From Pseudisothecium myosuroides (lineage: Eukaryota; Streptophyta; Bryopsida; Hypnales; Lembophyllaceae), in NCBI GenBank assembly GCA_951799445.1, contig OX637288.1, forward strand, positions 4,652,501-4,716,500: a stretch of 64,000 nucleotides of DNA, in the 5' to 3' direction. Numbering within the stretch: position 1 is the first letter of the stretch; each line of letters opens with the position of its first letter. Of this stretch, positions 23,296-36,223 are shown one piece after another. The position numbers were made by a program, and so were the translations under genes. The notes under the pieces were generated by a model, which was given only the letters and a program-made list of their open reading frames with translations, was not told where the DNA came from and searched no databases.

Positions 23296-26200
23296 TCACT
23301 CTTCCACCTTCTGACGCTTGGCTTCCGGTACTTCATCGATAGCAGCAGCAGCAGCTGGACTTTCAATGGGAGGTTGCCCTTCTGCACAACGGGTTCCATT
23401 CACAAAAGCTGCACCGTGCGAAGCTATATGCTTCTGCGTAAGATGACGCCCTGCTCTAGGCTTCGGGCCCCAAAAATCTTCAGGATTTGGTAGAAACCGA
23501 GCAACACCAGAAGCTAGAGCCTTGCTTGTGGCAGATTGAACCTTCTTGAAGTTTGCCTGTGAACAAGCAATTTCCAAAAAAAATCAGGAACAGAATTAAA
23601 GCAGCATGAGTAACCAGATAAGAAATATGGTTGACTACTGTAGTGCTTCGAAAGGTATTACATTATGTTGCTTGAAAGCCATTTCTTTCCAAAGCAGATG
23701 CATACCTCAACTTCAGGCTCTTTACTGAGTATCACTTTTCCTGGGGTCTCTGCAGAGTTTTCCTTAACAGGGTGATCTTTAACCTGCATAGATGGTGAAG
23801 AATACTAGTGAGAGAGAGGAGCATGTAACAACTCGTGTGAACCCCGTTAACCCACTTAACCCCCGTAAATAGCAAGCTCAGCGTCTTGTGACACTAACGA
23901 ACATGTCATGCAAGTCTTCTAGCAACGGATGGAAGACCTTCAATGAAGCGTAAATAAAGAGTACACGCAACATACCCAGCAGCGCATGATATCCCAGAGG
24001 ACTTCCATCGGAGCATCAGTCTTCAGTCCTAATGGGTTAGCATGTGATCCTGAAATTCGGTATCCAGCATTGACAACTGCAGATCGGAAGAGAGTCGCTG
24101 AGGGAGGAGTGCACTTGAGCGTAGCACTCATGGAATGCAGACTCACATATAGCGGCACGTCGTTCAACTCCTGCAAAGAAAACAATAACGCTTAAAATTA
24201 CTTCTAGGAAGCTAAACTCAAATATTATATCTTAATTTAAGGGATTTTCCTGATTTGTTTAATTTGCTAACCAGCATCCAAATGTGAGTTCCTGCCATTC
24301 ATTCTGTTTACTTTAAGGGCCGTTGGCTCACCTCTGATACGGCCGTGAGGATGCTGTGAATCTTGTTGTAAGCTGGATAACGGCTCTTCATAGCTGTAAC
24401 ACTTTTGAGCATAGAGTCGACCCAATCTGCATCATGAATTGGAGCGGACCAAATTGGACCTCCCATGTTGTGATGTTTTCCGCACTGCTTACAGTCTGGA
24501 GAAATAACTGGCCCGGTTCCAGGCATGTATCGGGTGCTGCCTTGCCTTGTGGCCACCCTTCCCACAGGTTGCAGATGATACGTATCACAACCAACACACT
24601 GATACACATACGAGAGCTTCCTCGGTGACTCCTTGATTGCACTTGCTGATCTGTATGCAATAATGAGATATTCGTGTGAGAAACATAACCCAAAGTTGTA
24701 AGACCAAGTCAAGAGACCAAGTCTAGCAGGCCATTTTCAAATATTGCCCATTTTCACTTCAGCAACGATTTAGAATATGTTCTTGGTTAAAAAGAGAGCT
24801 GTCCAAATGTAAACGATGGCAACATATCCCTATGATAGATGACCCGCATAAAATCATTTCAATGGCTTGGGCAAACTTCAGAACTCCTACAAGAAATAGA
24901 CAACAAGATGGAAAAGGAGAACAAGAGGCTGAATACATACGTGTAAATGCGAACAAACACGCGCACATAGAAATCCACAGACAGTGAAAGCACAGGTACT
25001 ATATGACGCTTGTAGCGGTTTGCGTGGGCCTCAATGCTGGCTAGGAGGATCCGGAGCGCCATTTCATGGCAGTACTTGCCTCGCAACGGATATGCTCCAT
25101 ATCTGTTACACCCCACGCTTGTAAACATCACACAATAGACAAACTCCAACTGCATAATCTTGACAATACAGAACAGATTTCTCAGGAAATTCCACGAAGT
25201 GAACAATCGCATAGCCAATATACAGACACTAGCCATAAATAAGGTTGATTGAACTACTTGGAGTAGCAAACTTCGCCATTGTTTCCACACAGCACAGCCA
25301 TGTCAGTTGCAGTGCATGACAAGAGACCACCATCAGATATAGTTTGTACTGCTGAGTCCAAAAAGATGGAAGGTGACCCATAGGGATCTAGATCGACCTG
25401 CCCACAGAACGGCATCATTTAATTAGAAGAGCGCTTGTAGCTCTATAAAACTTCTTGAAACCTCCTTAGGCTGAGAAACAAACGACAGAAACAAAAAAAA
25501 TGAAACAAATCAACGGCAATTCTATCATGTGTTAATAAAGGCGACTTCCTGAAACAGGATTCGGACTGTGAAAAACCTAAAACAAACCCAAAAAGCATGA
25601 TCGAAGTAGTTAAACCTGCCACGCAGGCAAGGGATGGAAAGAAAAAGTTCAAGGCATGAATATATTAAGGCTGTTGTTGGGATGACTTCGGAACAGAGAG
25701 GTACCACATCGAACTCCTTCTCGTGAGAGAGCATATAAATGCGCGAATCAGCGTGATTCGCAGTCACCTTCGCCAACGCAACCTTTCCATTCAGCCGAAT
25801 GTTGCGTTCACACGCCTCGACTGCCACTGCAAAGGTACGGAAACTCATTCAAATGCCACTCTAAATAACCCCCTTTCACACATGGATCGAAAAATATATT
25901 TGACCATTACTACAAACCCAGAGCTGTGGTTTGCCAAGCACATACCTTTGTCGTTGTCACAAGCCACCACCGTGCCTACTTGCTCAACTTCTTTGGCATA
26001 CCGCAGTGCCCTCAACCCTGAAGCTGCTAAGGCCTGCATTCCACAAAGACCACAAACGGCATGAAAACCATGTTAATCCTAAAGCACCAAAAGGCCTAAA
26101 TTGGGCCTCCTGTCTTTTAAGCATACATGGGGACTGTCTTTTGTTCAGTTCTTAGTGATTATTGCCCCACAAAAGCAATGTTCTTCACTGGTCCTGATGG

Positions 26201-27698
26201 TATATATTTGACCTCCCTAAATTATATTCCTCACAACATGACCAATCAGATTGGTCACTGCAAGACCATGAAATTTCGGTCCTCCTCGAGTTAAATAAAC
26301 TACGCAGATCGATGTTTAGTGATACAAACAGACATTCGCATCCAAGGAACTACAAGAAGTAATACCTCCAGAACGTGCAGAGGCTTGGCAATTTTGGATT
26401 CCACAGGCGCTGCTGCTACCTCCTCTGGTGCATTTCCTGAGGGACTATTTTCTGGCTTCTCCTCCTTGTGTTCGGAATCTTGATCAGCCGCCATTGGAGA
26501 CACACCGGGCTTCGAGTCCTCTCCTTCAGCTGTAGAAGCGCCCAGTTCTTGGGCGTCGCCATTGGCCCTTCCGTTGGGAACTTTCTTACGTGCAGCTTTT
26601 TTTACCAAACTTTCTTCATGCTCCTCTTGACGCTTGGACGCAAACGCTCGCAGAACCGCTATGGACAAATCCCTGTTCACTATCTTCGCAAGGCAATCCC
26701 CAAACCCAGAATTTGAGATGCTTTTCAACAGGCCATCAAAGACTCACTACTATAAATCAATAACAACCCTCATACCGGCTTTCGCAAATGCATAATCTAC
26801 TCTCAAACCACTGACTTCCAATTGAGAGAAAACAGAAATGCACAAACCGGGTGATGGCGAGTCTACCAAGCTCTCGCCAGAATTCAGTTTAAAAGTCTAA
26901 AATTCGATGAACAGGTGCTACAGACACTACACTTCTAGAGTTTGATTGTTGCGCCAAATTACCCGCTACAATGAAGCGATTGGCGAAAAACGTAATTGAG
27001 GCTTTTGTTAAGAATCCGTCGTGTCCAAGAGGCCATCCTAGACTCACTCCTAAATATCAATACAACCCTTATACCGCCATTCGTAAATCCTCTCACATTA
27101 CCGACTTTCCAATAAATGCACCACCTGGGTATTGTCGGGTCTACTTAAATTCAGCGTCCAGTTACATAAAATTGAGCACTCCATTAACAGATGCTAACTT
27201 ACTGAAACTCAGTTCGCTTGTTTCCGCCAATTCCAAATGAAGCAATTGTGGCATTTTGTTTACCTGAGCTTTGTTGTAAAACACGTCGTTTCCGTGCAAG
27301 AGAATATCCGCCTCGCCTTCTCGCAGAATCGTGGGCTCCGCTTGAGGTCCCGGAGGTGGTCCGCCCTTCTTCTTCCCCACGCGGTGCTGCAGCTGCTGCT
27401 GCGCCTTCTTCCCAGTTCCAGTTCCATCCCCCTCCTCGCCCCCCGCCATCTCTTCCTCTCTATAAACCCCAATTCCCACGTCACTCCACGTCGAAAAGCT
27501 AAACCCTCCAACCGTCTGTCGCTGCCAATTATGGTCACGCCATGCGCACAATGCTGCGAAGTCGGAATTGGTTGTGTGGAAGCTGTTTGGTGCACCGCCA
27601 CAAGGGAAGCTGCTGTGGCGACTGGAGTTGCGAATGCGAATGCGAAGCTTACAAGAAAGGGATCGCCAGAGCCAGGGACACGACGGAGGCAGCTTCAT
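23296..27698 (-). CDS. TRM1: tRNA (guanine26-N2)-dimethyltransferase, 10 exons, 705 aa (622 aa from the second start)
   Basis: Exons in transcript order are 27698-27264, 26683-26366, 26033-25946, 25826-25705, 25397-25258, 25102-24941, 24650-24332, 24170-23976, 23783-23706 and 23556-23296. Phases agree throughout and the ORF stays open. TRM1 makes N2,N2-dimethylguanosine at tRNA position 26 from S-adenosylmethionine. Visible TRM1 signatures are [10 protein letters not shown] then VFYNKAQ/NRDLS near the N-terminus, the SAM motif [18 protein letters not shown], the catalytic DLDPYGSP (residues 323-330), [16 protein letters not shown], a Cys-x2-Cys pair (440/443) with a partner pair (475/478), and the C-terminal [19 protein letters not shown]. 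Residues about 155-245 are a Lys/Glu-rich linker, and the tail ends KRQKVEE, a possible nuclear signal. Two starts are possible: Met1 adds 83 residues, the first 45 basic and acid-free like an organelle presequence; Met84 (27449) gives the core form. Intron 1 has a tandem duplication. A telo-box lies 106 bp upstream of Met1. Confidence 0.93.
26690..27250. repeat. Two-copy tandem duplication inside TRM1 intron 1
   Basis: Copy 1 (about 26725-26990) and copy 2 (about 27030-27250) share GGCCATC, GACTCACT, ATATCAATA(A)CAACCCT, ATACCG and a final CAAATGAAGC-type stretch. It almost fills the 580-bp intron between exons 1 and 2. Confidence 0.5.
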
Positions 27699-27803
27699 AA
27701 GCGAGGAAGACTGATTCTTCAGTAATCATGGTCCAATTTTCTCGCACGCACGGAACAATTCCTCAAGGCGACAAAACAAGAGAGCGCTAGGAAGATTCGC
27801 CTT

Positions 27804-27820
27804 AAACCCTAACCCTAACT
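27804..27820. promoter_or_regulatory. Telo-box upstream of TRM1
   Basis: The sequence AAACCCTAACCCTAACT lies 106 bp before the first TRM1 Met codon (27698) and about 355 bp before the second. Plant telo-boxes (AAACCCTAA) are frequent in promoters of translation and RNA-processing genes and are bound by TRB/Pur-alpha-type proteins. The two-and-a-half repeats fit a regulatory element for this tRNA-modification gene. Confidence 0.5.
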
Positions 27821-30205
27821 GGATTGAACCGAACCGAACTGGGCAACTGACGGTCCGAACTCGGAAAATTCGAGTTGATCCTGTTGGAATCTATCTTGAG
27901 TTGGCCTTGACTACCGTGTGAATCATTTTTTTGCTTAAAAAAAACACCAAGAACACTCATTGGAGGTCCAACTATTGTGCAAGACCTCCTCTTTTTATGC
28001 AAAATTTCAAGGATGAACATCCGCACTTTTGTCTTACATAGAAGGATTCATCTGACACTTTCAAGTTGCCATGTCGTTACAAGGTTATTCATAAGAAACT
28101 CAATTGCTCATCATTTGAGTGAGTTTTATCAAGATCTATTTGTAGAATTTGAAGATTTTAATCATCAAAGTTGACCAGAAATAATTGTCTACATGAGCTA
28201 TTGTCTTGCAATGAAGCAATGGGTTATTTTAATTCAAAATTCTTGGCAGTGGAGCATCAAAAATTCTTTACAATAAAGTATAAAACTCCTATGTCTATAC
28301 ACTACAAGAAGTGGGTACCAGCCTTTTTTTTTACTTTTTGAGAAAGTGCCAAGATTGCAATCATTTAAAATTTGGTGAAGCATTGTATTTCTACATTCAT
28401 CCATCTTTTGGACCAAAAAACATTTTTCAATCATATTCACGCACTTTATCATCCAAATTTGGCAACTTCATCCACATTTTTAATAAAAATGAAAATTTTA
28501 TGGCAAAAAAAGATTACTTTTATCTGGCGAAAAGCAGACATTTATTTTGAAAAGGTGCAATCTGGCCACATGGTGCCAAAAAAAAAGGTTTTGTGGATAC
28601 ATATGATGCGGAATTGAAGGTATTCCTTTTATATGTGAAATAAAGCAAAGTTTTGTGAACATTTTTTAGTCGTTTAAGGAAATCAATCAATTGAAATAGA
28701 AATGTTTCACATTATAGGAAAAATTGATAAGATTGAAGGTCACATAAAAATTTATGTATACATACAAACTTTTTTCTTTAAATTTTTTTAAATGATACAA
28801 TTCCTATTCCTTTTTCTTTCTACTTTGGAAACGTTCACTAGATGATTTTATTTCCATTGCAAACCTAGAAAACAAACTAAATCTTTATTTTTTATTTTTT
28901 ACCTTTAAAATATTTTATTTTAATTGAATGGAAGGAAAAATTATACTTTTTTAAAAATCATAAAACATGGATTTTTGGCTGCTTTCTAAAGGAAAAATAT
29001 TGATCAAGAATTCTTAGTTTCTTTCATACTAACGCCAATGTCTTTCCAATTAGTACAACATTTTTAAACTTGTCTCAAATAGCATTTTCTATTGTTGCTT
29101 GAGCATTGTTGTTATTGAAGCCTAAATAATAAGGAAAAAATTTAAGCAAACCTACCTATAATTTTCCATCTTAGAAATTTAGATAACACTAGGGTGCACT
29201 GAATCTGTAGAAGGACATCTAGTACTTCTTGTGAAATACCCTTTAAATGCATGTTTATAGAAAATTTAATATATAATACCCTCTTCCTCCCTCCCCCCTT
29301 ACTTAGCTTCATATTTGATACGCATAATCAACTTGTAGACTTTGGGTTTATTGAAAGAAATTTCAAGTAGAAAAATCAATTGGATTTTTTAACAAAAGGA
29401 TTGAAACTAATTGGTATTTTATTTCTAATAAACACATACTGTGTATTCTATTGGTTTGAAGGAATTTTAAAAAGGATCAATTTTTAGAGTTAAACATTTT
29501 TTTTCATTTTTTGGTCTTTCTAAACATTTCCAAATTGATTTTTTTGCAACAAGATCTAAAACAAAATTCCATTCTTCATAGTCATAGTTGCAAAATTATC
29601 AAAATTTTCTTAATTTCCAAGTACTCATCACTAGTGGTTACTTTAGAAACAATGTGAGACCCATTATAGGGTACATTTTAAATATTGGAGCTAATAATTT
29701 AAAAAATATTCAAGTTACTATAGCATCACTTTTTTTTAAGTATGTTGTATTACAACTACTATATAATACATAATAATGATCCATAGTATATAATTTGTAA
29801 ATCTACCCAACGGATAGTTTAAAAGGGAGAGGAAGAACTTGCATGAGAAGCTTTTATTTTCCATTTGCAAATAGATAAATTAATGAACAACGTTTGATTC
29901 TGGATTGTTATCTATTTGTTTGTTCCAACTCAAATATGTGGCGGGTGGTTTTCAAGAATGCATGAGTCAAGCTTAGCCAATATAATACTACTTGTGGATT
30001 TTTCAATATTTTTTATTTTTTATTTTATTTTAAGTGTATGATTCATTTGTATGAATTGTTTGATATATAATGTCTATCTACTATCTATGCAGATTGTATT
30101 GAACATTAGTTAGAATGTACACGTTATACTAATCAACTATAAAAGTATATATAAATTTTTGAATTACAATGCCCAGGACATGTTTAAATGCCTCAAATTT
30201 CAATT
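27821..30205. other. AT-rich intergenic DNA with one CACTA-type terminus
   Basis: CACTACAAGAAGTGGGTACC begins at 28300, the classic look of an EnSpm/CACTA end, but no matching opposite end was found. The following 250 bp is a diverged relative of 46810-47080. The rest shows no gene. Confidence 0.45.
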
Positions 30206-31148
30206 TTAACCCCTAAAGGACCGGCATGTGTTTTTTGGCCGTATAGAAATTTTGGGCAGGTCCGTGTGATTAGAGATTTCTATATTTTAAGCTGAAATTT
30301 TAATAGAAGGTGGGCACGAGGAATATCTTTCATATGCACTAAATTTCAGGACATTTGGAAATAGGAGTCAAAAGTTATGGCCAAATATATTACTTTTTTT
30401 CGTAACTGGGCAGTCCGGGCAGCAAGAAAAATTTGGCAAAAATTTGATTTTTTTTTTTAATATTTTTTTTCTTGTAGATTATATTTTTGTCTATCTGGAA
30501 AGCTTTGATTCATTTCATTTGGATTTGTTATGAAAAAGTTATGGACATTCTTGTTTTTCGGGCAGTTAGAGCATCTTCTTGAAAAAAATAACTTGTAGGA
30601 TTCATTTCTAAATGCTATTTTTGCAATTTAAAAATAAATAAAAAATTCTCATGGTTTAGTTTACTTGCTAGAACAATTTCACCATTGGGATTAGTGTATT
30701 TTAATTCCATCTAAAATATATTAATATTTTAGATTTTCCTTCTATCTTGTACCTACTTCTACTTAATAAATTTTTTAGGAATGATAATTAGATTTTTTTG
30801 AATATTTTTTTTTCCCTAAGACTCTCAACTCAATTCTCCACTATAAAGATTTGAAGCACAAAACTCTGTAGTGCAAAAATTTTAAGTGAAAAATGTTTAA
30901 AGTCAAAAAATCTAGTCCCGCACTGTGCTGAAATACTTGTTTTTTCCACTTTAAACGCAGATATCTTGCAATCTGAGCAGTCAAAAATTCTGAAATTTTT
31001 TCCACACATTCTCATACTAGTTAGGTGTAAGATCCTATGGTTAAATGTGCAAAGAAAACATTTTTCAAATTTTTTTACTCCTTGCTTTAGAAATGGCAGT
31101 TTTGAGTGTTTTTCGGCAGAAAAAAGGCCTCGGGCCTTTAGGGGTTAA
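30206..31148 (+). mobile_element. TTAA-flanked (piggyBac-like) non-autonomous element P1, 943 bp
   Basis: TTAA at 30206-30209 is followed by CCCCTAAAGGACC. The other end reads GGGCCTTTAGGGG followed by TTAA at 31145-31148. A TTAA target and inverted ends beginning with CCC are the hallmarks of the piggyBac superfamily. There is no transposase ORF. Related copies lie at 53553-54485 and 55145-56666, with a fragment at 221-2300. Confidence 0.72.
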
Positions 31149-31997
31149 TTACCATTGGGTATAGGAAAATGGGCAAAAAGCAGAAGTAGAAAAAAAAATA
31201 AGGCATATCTATTGTGAAATAATAGCTAAATAACTCCAAAATAAAAAGTTTTGATGCAGATATATATGGAGTATGAGGTATAGTGAAGTACTCAAGTCTT
31301 GATTACAATAAATTATTCAAACTTTTAAATATATAACCAAACTCTCAATGTTTATACAACCTACATATCATTAAAAACAATCTTTAAAATTAAATTGTGA
31401 TCAATAAGTTCAAACAATATAGATTGAAGCTTGTTTGAGTACATTCAAAATAATCAACCAATAAATATACTCCCTCTGTTCCACTAAAAACCTCCAAAAC
31501 TTTTCTCGTTAAGAAATTAATTATATTTTCAATCAAAGTGCCAAAAATACATTCATTCAAGAATAAATAACCCATCCCTTAGATCTATGCAAAATCTCAA
31601 GCTTAGACACTATCATTTAGGCACCCAAAATTCATGTCAAAAGTGTGATATTTGAACATATTTTATAATTGCTGCCAGCTCTGTCATTTTAGATGATTTA
31701 AAGGGTGGTGGCTGCAATGGGATTGTAATGACATGTTCTCCAACCTAAATATCCAAAAATAAAAAACTATCCCACTTTATGATCAAATTTTAATAGCACC
31801 AAAGTAGTCACTAAATAGGCTGTCAATACTACTATTTGACAAAGAAATTAGTACAAGGTGTCTTATATCGACAAGGCCAAGCTTGCAAGGCCACGGGAAT
31901 GCTTTTTGATTGTCTCACTTGCCCCTACAAGGTTGTTCAATGTAACAAACACTCACTAAACAATCAAAAACACAAAAAGGAGTTTTTTAGTAGGACA

Positions 31998-34378
31998 CAC
32001 TAGAAGAAACCCGTGTCTTTTTTGATGTCAAACCCAAACTACAATGTTGAAGGCAAAACATACAGTGACTGTAGGGACATCAAGATGTTTGAAAGATGGA
32101 TTTTGGTTTTGGTAGAATTTTAGAGATGTTTCACATGACAATGACAAATTTGAATGAAAACAAGTTGGTGTTACCATTAATGTCGAGGTTTTTGATGACA
32201 TATTTGATGACGAGCTGATGTCCTCAAGATCATCAGCAAAAACATTGAGAGCCACGTCAACTTTATTGACCCATTTTCACTGCAGATAATTTCCAAAAAT
32301 TATTGCAATTTTGGATAAAGCATTGCCTAAGGTAAAAAAAAGGGGACCGGGCAGTCATGGGGCAATCTTTGAAAAAATAAATGATGATGTGGCAGATGAT
32401 GTGGCATGCCACGTGGAAATTGACTGACGTGGCATCGACTAAAGCTGACGTGGCACATGACGTGGCAGCATATGAGGGCTGCATTGTAGGTATTCTATGC
32501 TTATTTTAGAGATGTCTACGGAGACGTGGAGACATTGTATGAAACATTGAGATGTCTACCAAGACGTCACCTAAGACGTGACGATGTATTTGGAGACGTA
32601 GTCAGAGACGGCAAAATGTTTATGGAGACATCTATGGAGACTTCAGGACGTTTCAAACGACACAACTTCAATTAAGATAGGATACATTTGCATTTCAATG
32701 TGACTTTGTACCTTATGCATTTAAGTACATTCTTTAGAAGTTCAACGAGCAATTGAGGGTGTCGTCTTACATGTCCAACAGTCTAGGTCATGATCAAAAA
32801 CCATATTTTCAACAAGATCAACTTCCATCGCGGATTTTCAATGTATATGGCTTGTCTTAGGCAATGCAAAATTTTGGATGTCTATGTAGACATTTGAAGA
32901 CATCAGACAAGACATCAAGATGCAAAATCTAGCAATAAAATCAAATATTGTTTTCTTATAGTGTCATGTGCATAAGTTGTCATGTATTAATTTTTCATCT
33001 TTCAATTGCAATGTATAGGATCAATCCCTAAATGTGAACTTGTGCCTTCTCCCTCCTCTAAATGTTTAAAAGACACCGGTATGCCTTGAGACCTCCTCCA
33101 TCACTATTTGGCAGACACTAGTACGCCTCAAGAGACATACATGCGGACAAACCATTGTATCTTGCAGATGTCCTCTCAGACATCTATGTGTTGGCCCACT
33201 GAAATATATAGGACCGACAAGTGCTAAGCTTCATCTTCCAACGCAACATTGTCTCCTTGTATGTCTCTAAAATCTTTGATAATCTTTGGAGGGACATAGA
33301 AGTAAACAACCCACTTTATCCTCTGGACGTCCTGTCAGACGTCTGAGTGTTGCCCCATAGAAATTTAATTCACGCATTTTAAATATCCCATATAGTTTGT
33401 CTTCCCTCCTACCACCCTATTGGTATAAAAAGATTATCTTCTTCACTCTATATACTCACATGAAGTGGCTTGTAAAGCCATGTGATATAGTTTTCAAATT
33501 TGGTGTATTTTGTATGGCGTATTTTGTATGATGTATTGTATACTATATATTGTATATTATGTATGGTGTACTATATATGGTATATGGTGTACTGTGTATG
33601 ATATGTTATATTAGACATTGTGAAATGCACATGAATGTCATGTAGGATACCTACGTCTAACATGACATCATTATGTTTCTCTAAATCATCCTAAGCATTG
33701 CAAGAGGTATTCATAGTGAAATGCAGACGTCTACATTGATGTCACAAGATATGTAGATGTTAAATTTAACATCTCAAAAAACGTGTGGATGTTAGAGCTG
33801 ACGTCTCAGAAAACATCTAGATGTTAAATTTAACATCTCAAAACACGTGTGGATGTTAGAGCTGACGTCTCAGAAAACATCTAGATGTTAAATTTAACAT
33901 CTCAAAAAACGTGTGGATGTTAGAGTTGATGTCTCAGAAAACATCTAGACGTCTAAGATGACGTCTCCAAAAATGATACTAAAATTCTTAGACAACAAAA
34001 AACTATGCTGACGTGGCATGCCACGTCAGCCTTGCTAGATGCCACGTCATTTTTCCCATTGCCACGTTAGGTGCCACCTCAGATGCTACGTCATGGACAA
34101 AATTGGATGAAAAAAATTCTTACGTGGCTGCCCGTGCATGTGTGGCACTTAGGTGGCAACCACATGGCGGCCTTTGAGGACCCCGTTGACCCATGTCATT
34201 TCTGATGTCTACTAAAATCACGGTGACATCAAGCCATGTTATTTTAGATTTTCGATGTTTTTGGCGTGTCAACTTTGACGCGAAAAAAGTGACATCCACG
34301 GTGGCGCCCCGTGACATCGTCATGGACGTCTTGATGTCCAAAATCGACGATCTGCGAAGACGCGGTTTTCTTCTAGTG
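31998..34378 (+). mobile_element. CACTA (EnSpm-type) non-autonomous element, 2381 bp, nested in the mariner element
   Basis: The left terminus is CACTAGAAGAAACCCGTGTC and the right, in reverse, is CACTAGAAGAAAACCGCGTC. Flanking trinucleotides are ACA and ACC, so a 3-bp duplication is imperfect. Subterminal regions (32385-32475 and 34008-34160) are full of TGACGTGGCA motifs in both orientations, as expected for transposase-binding subterminal repeats. The interior holds GAGACGT-rich sequence and a 64-bp triple repeat. No transposase gene is seen. Confidence 0.82.
33756..33948. repeat. Three tandem copies of a 64-bp unit inside the CACTA element
   Basis: Units start at 33756, 33820 and 33884, each beginning GATGTTAAATTTAACATCTC and ending CAGAAAACATCTA. 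They differ by only a few bases. Each unit contains a short inverted repeat (GATGTTAAATTTAACATC) and one GACGTCTC-like motif (GATGTCTC in the third). Confidence 0.92.
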
Positions 34379-34424
34379 ACCAAAATTCTGCTTGATTTGG
34401 AGGTTTGTAATGGGACAAAGGGAG

Positions 34425-36223
34425 TAGTATTTTGTGTAATGCTAAAAGATCAATCAAATTGGCATTTGAATTTTTTTTTATTGTTCATTTTCAAGTACAA
34501 AAAAATATCCAATAAAAAAATCAACTTTCACTAGTAGGAAAGATAGGTGAATTTACAAGTCATTTGACCCGTACTTTGACTATGCCTGATTCAATACACT
34601 CAAGCCGATTGTCTTATCATTTTGAGCATGCTAGCATCCAAAGACTTGCAAATTCTCCAACCCTAACATTGTGAGGGCTTGAATTGCATATGTATTCTTG
34701 TTTATTTGAGCTGATAAGATTATCCTATTCTATGAAAATATTGACATTTGAATATGTGGATGTTTCTGTATCAACAAATTTTATTGTCTACTGCTCATGT
34801 ATGTACAGTTGCTCATGGAAGTTGCTTGTGATATAATTAAGCTCCATTATATATTCCAATGTATAGGAATTGATTTCAAATTCAACTAGGATTTGAAGAA
34901 AGTTTTCCATATTTTGAATTTCACAAGAATTCATTACAAACTGCCAAGTTAAGTGAAAATCCTTCTAATTAATCCGTTAATTGATGTTTAAGCGCCATAG
35001 GCAACAATGCCAAAAAACCTAATGAAGACAATTAGAACAATAGAAGAAATTACATTATTCCAACATTTTGCAACAAGACATTCATCAAGTTGAGTATTGC
35101 ATAGTACTTAGGGCACAATATATGAATGCATTGATCATATCACCATGTTGCAAGGATCAAGGAAAAGCGATTGTCTCTAAAACTAAGAACTTCAACTTGC
35201 ATAACGAACAAGCACAGTCAACTCCAACAACATTCCTTATTGCAATCACCTACTTTATAATTTAGATTTTGAATGCTTGGCACTGCATCTCATCAATTGT
35301 GCATTATAGAGTGCACTTGACATTACAAGTGAGGATATTATTTCCTTTCCTCACAATCAATCTTGCACTAAATGTGACACTTTGCATTGCGAATTCTTCT
35401 CACTCTTCGTGCGCATTGAAAGATTACATCTCTATAGAAAATTTTAAAAAAAGTGCAAAGAATGTTAATTGAAACATGCAACATATACATTACTATTGGC
35501 CAACAAATTTAAAATGACACTCCAAACATTGCATTTGTATAACTCTATTTTTATTCTGCGAATGTAGTCACTTTTATGTTGATTAGGGGGCTATCTAATT
35601 GCAAATTCTTATCAACATGTAGATGGTTATGTAATTTCAACATAGTGGTGGCAATCAAAGCATGCCTAGAAGTATGCGAGAAGAATACCGTAGTGGAATA
35701 GATACAACACTCCAATGATGGATGGAATTTGTTTGCTCATTCACACCATAACAAAGTTAGCACATACAAGTTGCAATTATTATTGTTAATAATCCCTTCT
35801 AAATGAGGCTAAAAGACACCTTCCAAATGGATATACTCAAAACTTTAGTCAACATTGATGCAAAGTTTATATTAAAGGCTTTTATACATTCTTGGAAAGC
35901 TTGTGCTTCATCAACTCAACCACAAATGGCTACTCTATAAAGTCAATTGACCTTTGCTTTTGCATAGGTTGCCTTGCCTCATAGTTACGGCCGGATTCAT
36001 AATATTTCTACTAGTATTTCAATTTATATTCAATATAAAAACTAACAATTTATAATATTTGGATCAAAAAGTGACATATTGAATTGGTGATTAGTGAATT
36101 TTGTTTTGATAGCCAATAGCATAGCAATTATTCTAAAAAATGAAATAAAATCAAGCTAAATAATTTGTCAATATTGTGTGCATAAAAGTCAAAACCTAAG
36201 ATGTTATTCATAAAACATTATAG
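34425..36223. other. AT-rich intergenic DNA, nothing recognised
   Basis: No gene, bounded repeat or hairpin that I can support between the two transposon blocks. Confidence 0.4.

Larger units (their letters stand above)
31470..34424 (+). mobile_element. Stowaway/mariner-type element with TA target duplication, carrying a nested CACTA element
   Basis: The left end after TA (31468-31469) is CTCCCTCTGTTCCACTAAAA. The right end read in reverse is CTCCCTTTGTCCCATTACAA, flanked by TA (34425-34426). These closely resemble the plant Stowaway/mariner terminus CTCCCTCCGTCCC. Removing the nested CACTA element leaves about 570 bp of host with no transposase. Confidence 0.78.

Noticed and set aside
28300..28560. 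A full CACTA element starting at 28300
   Set aside because: Only one terminus was found; no matching TAGTG end with a target duplication.
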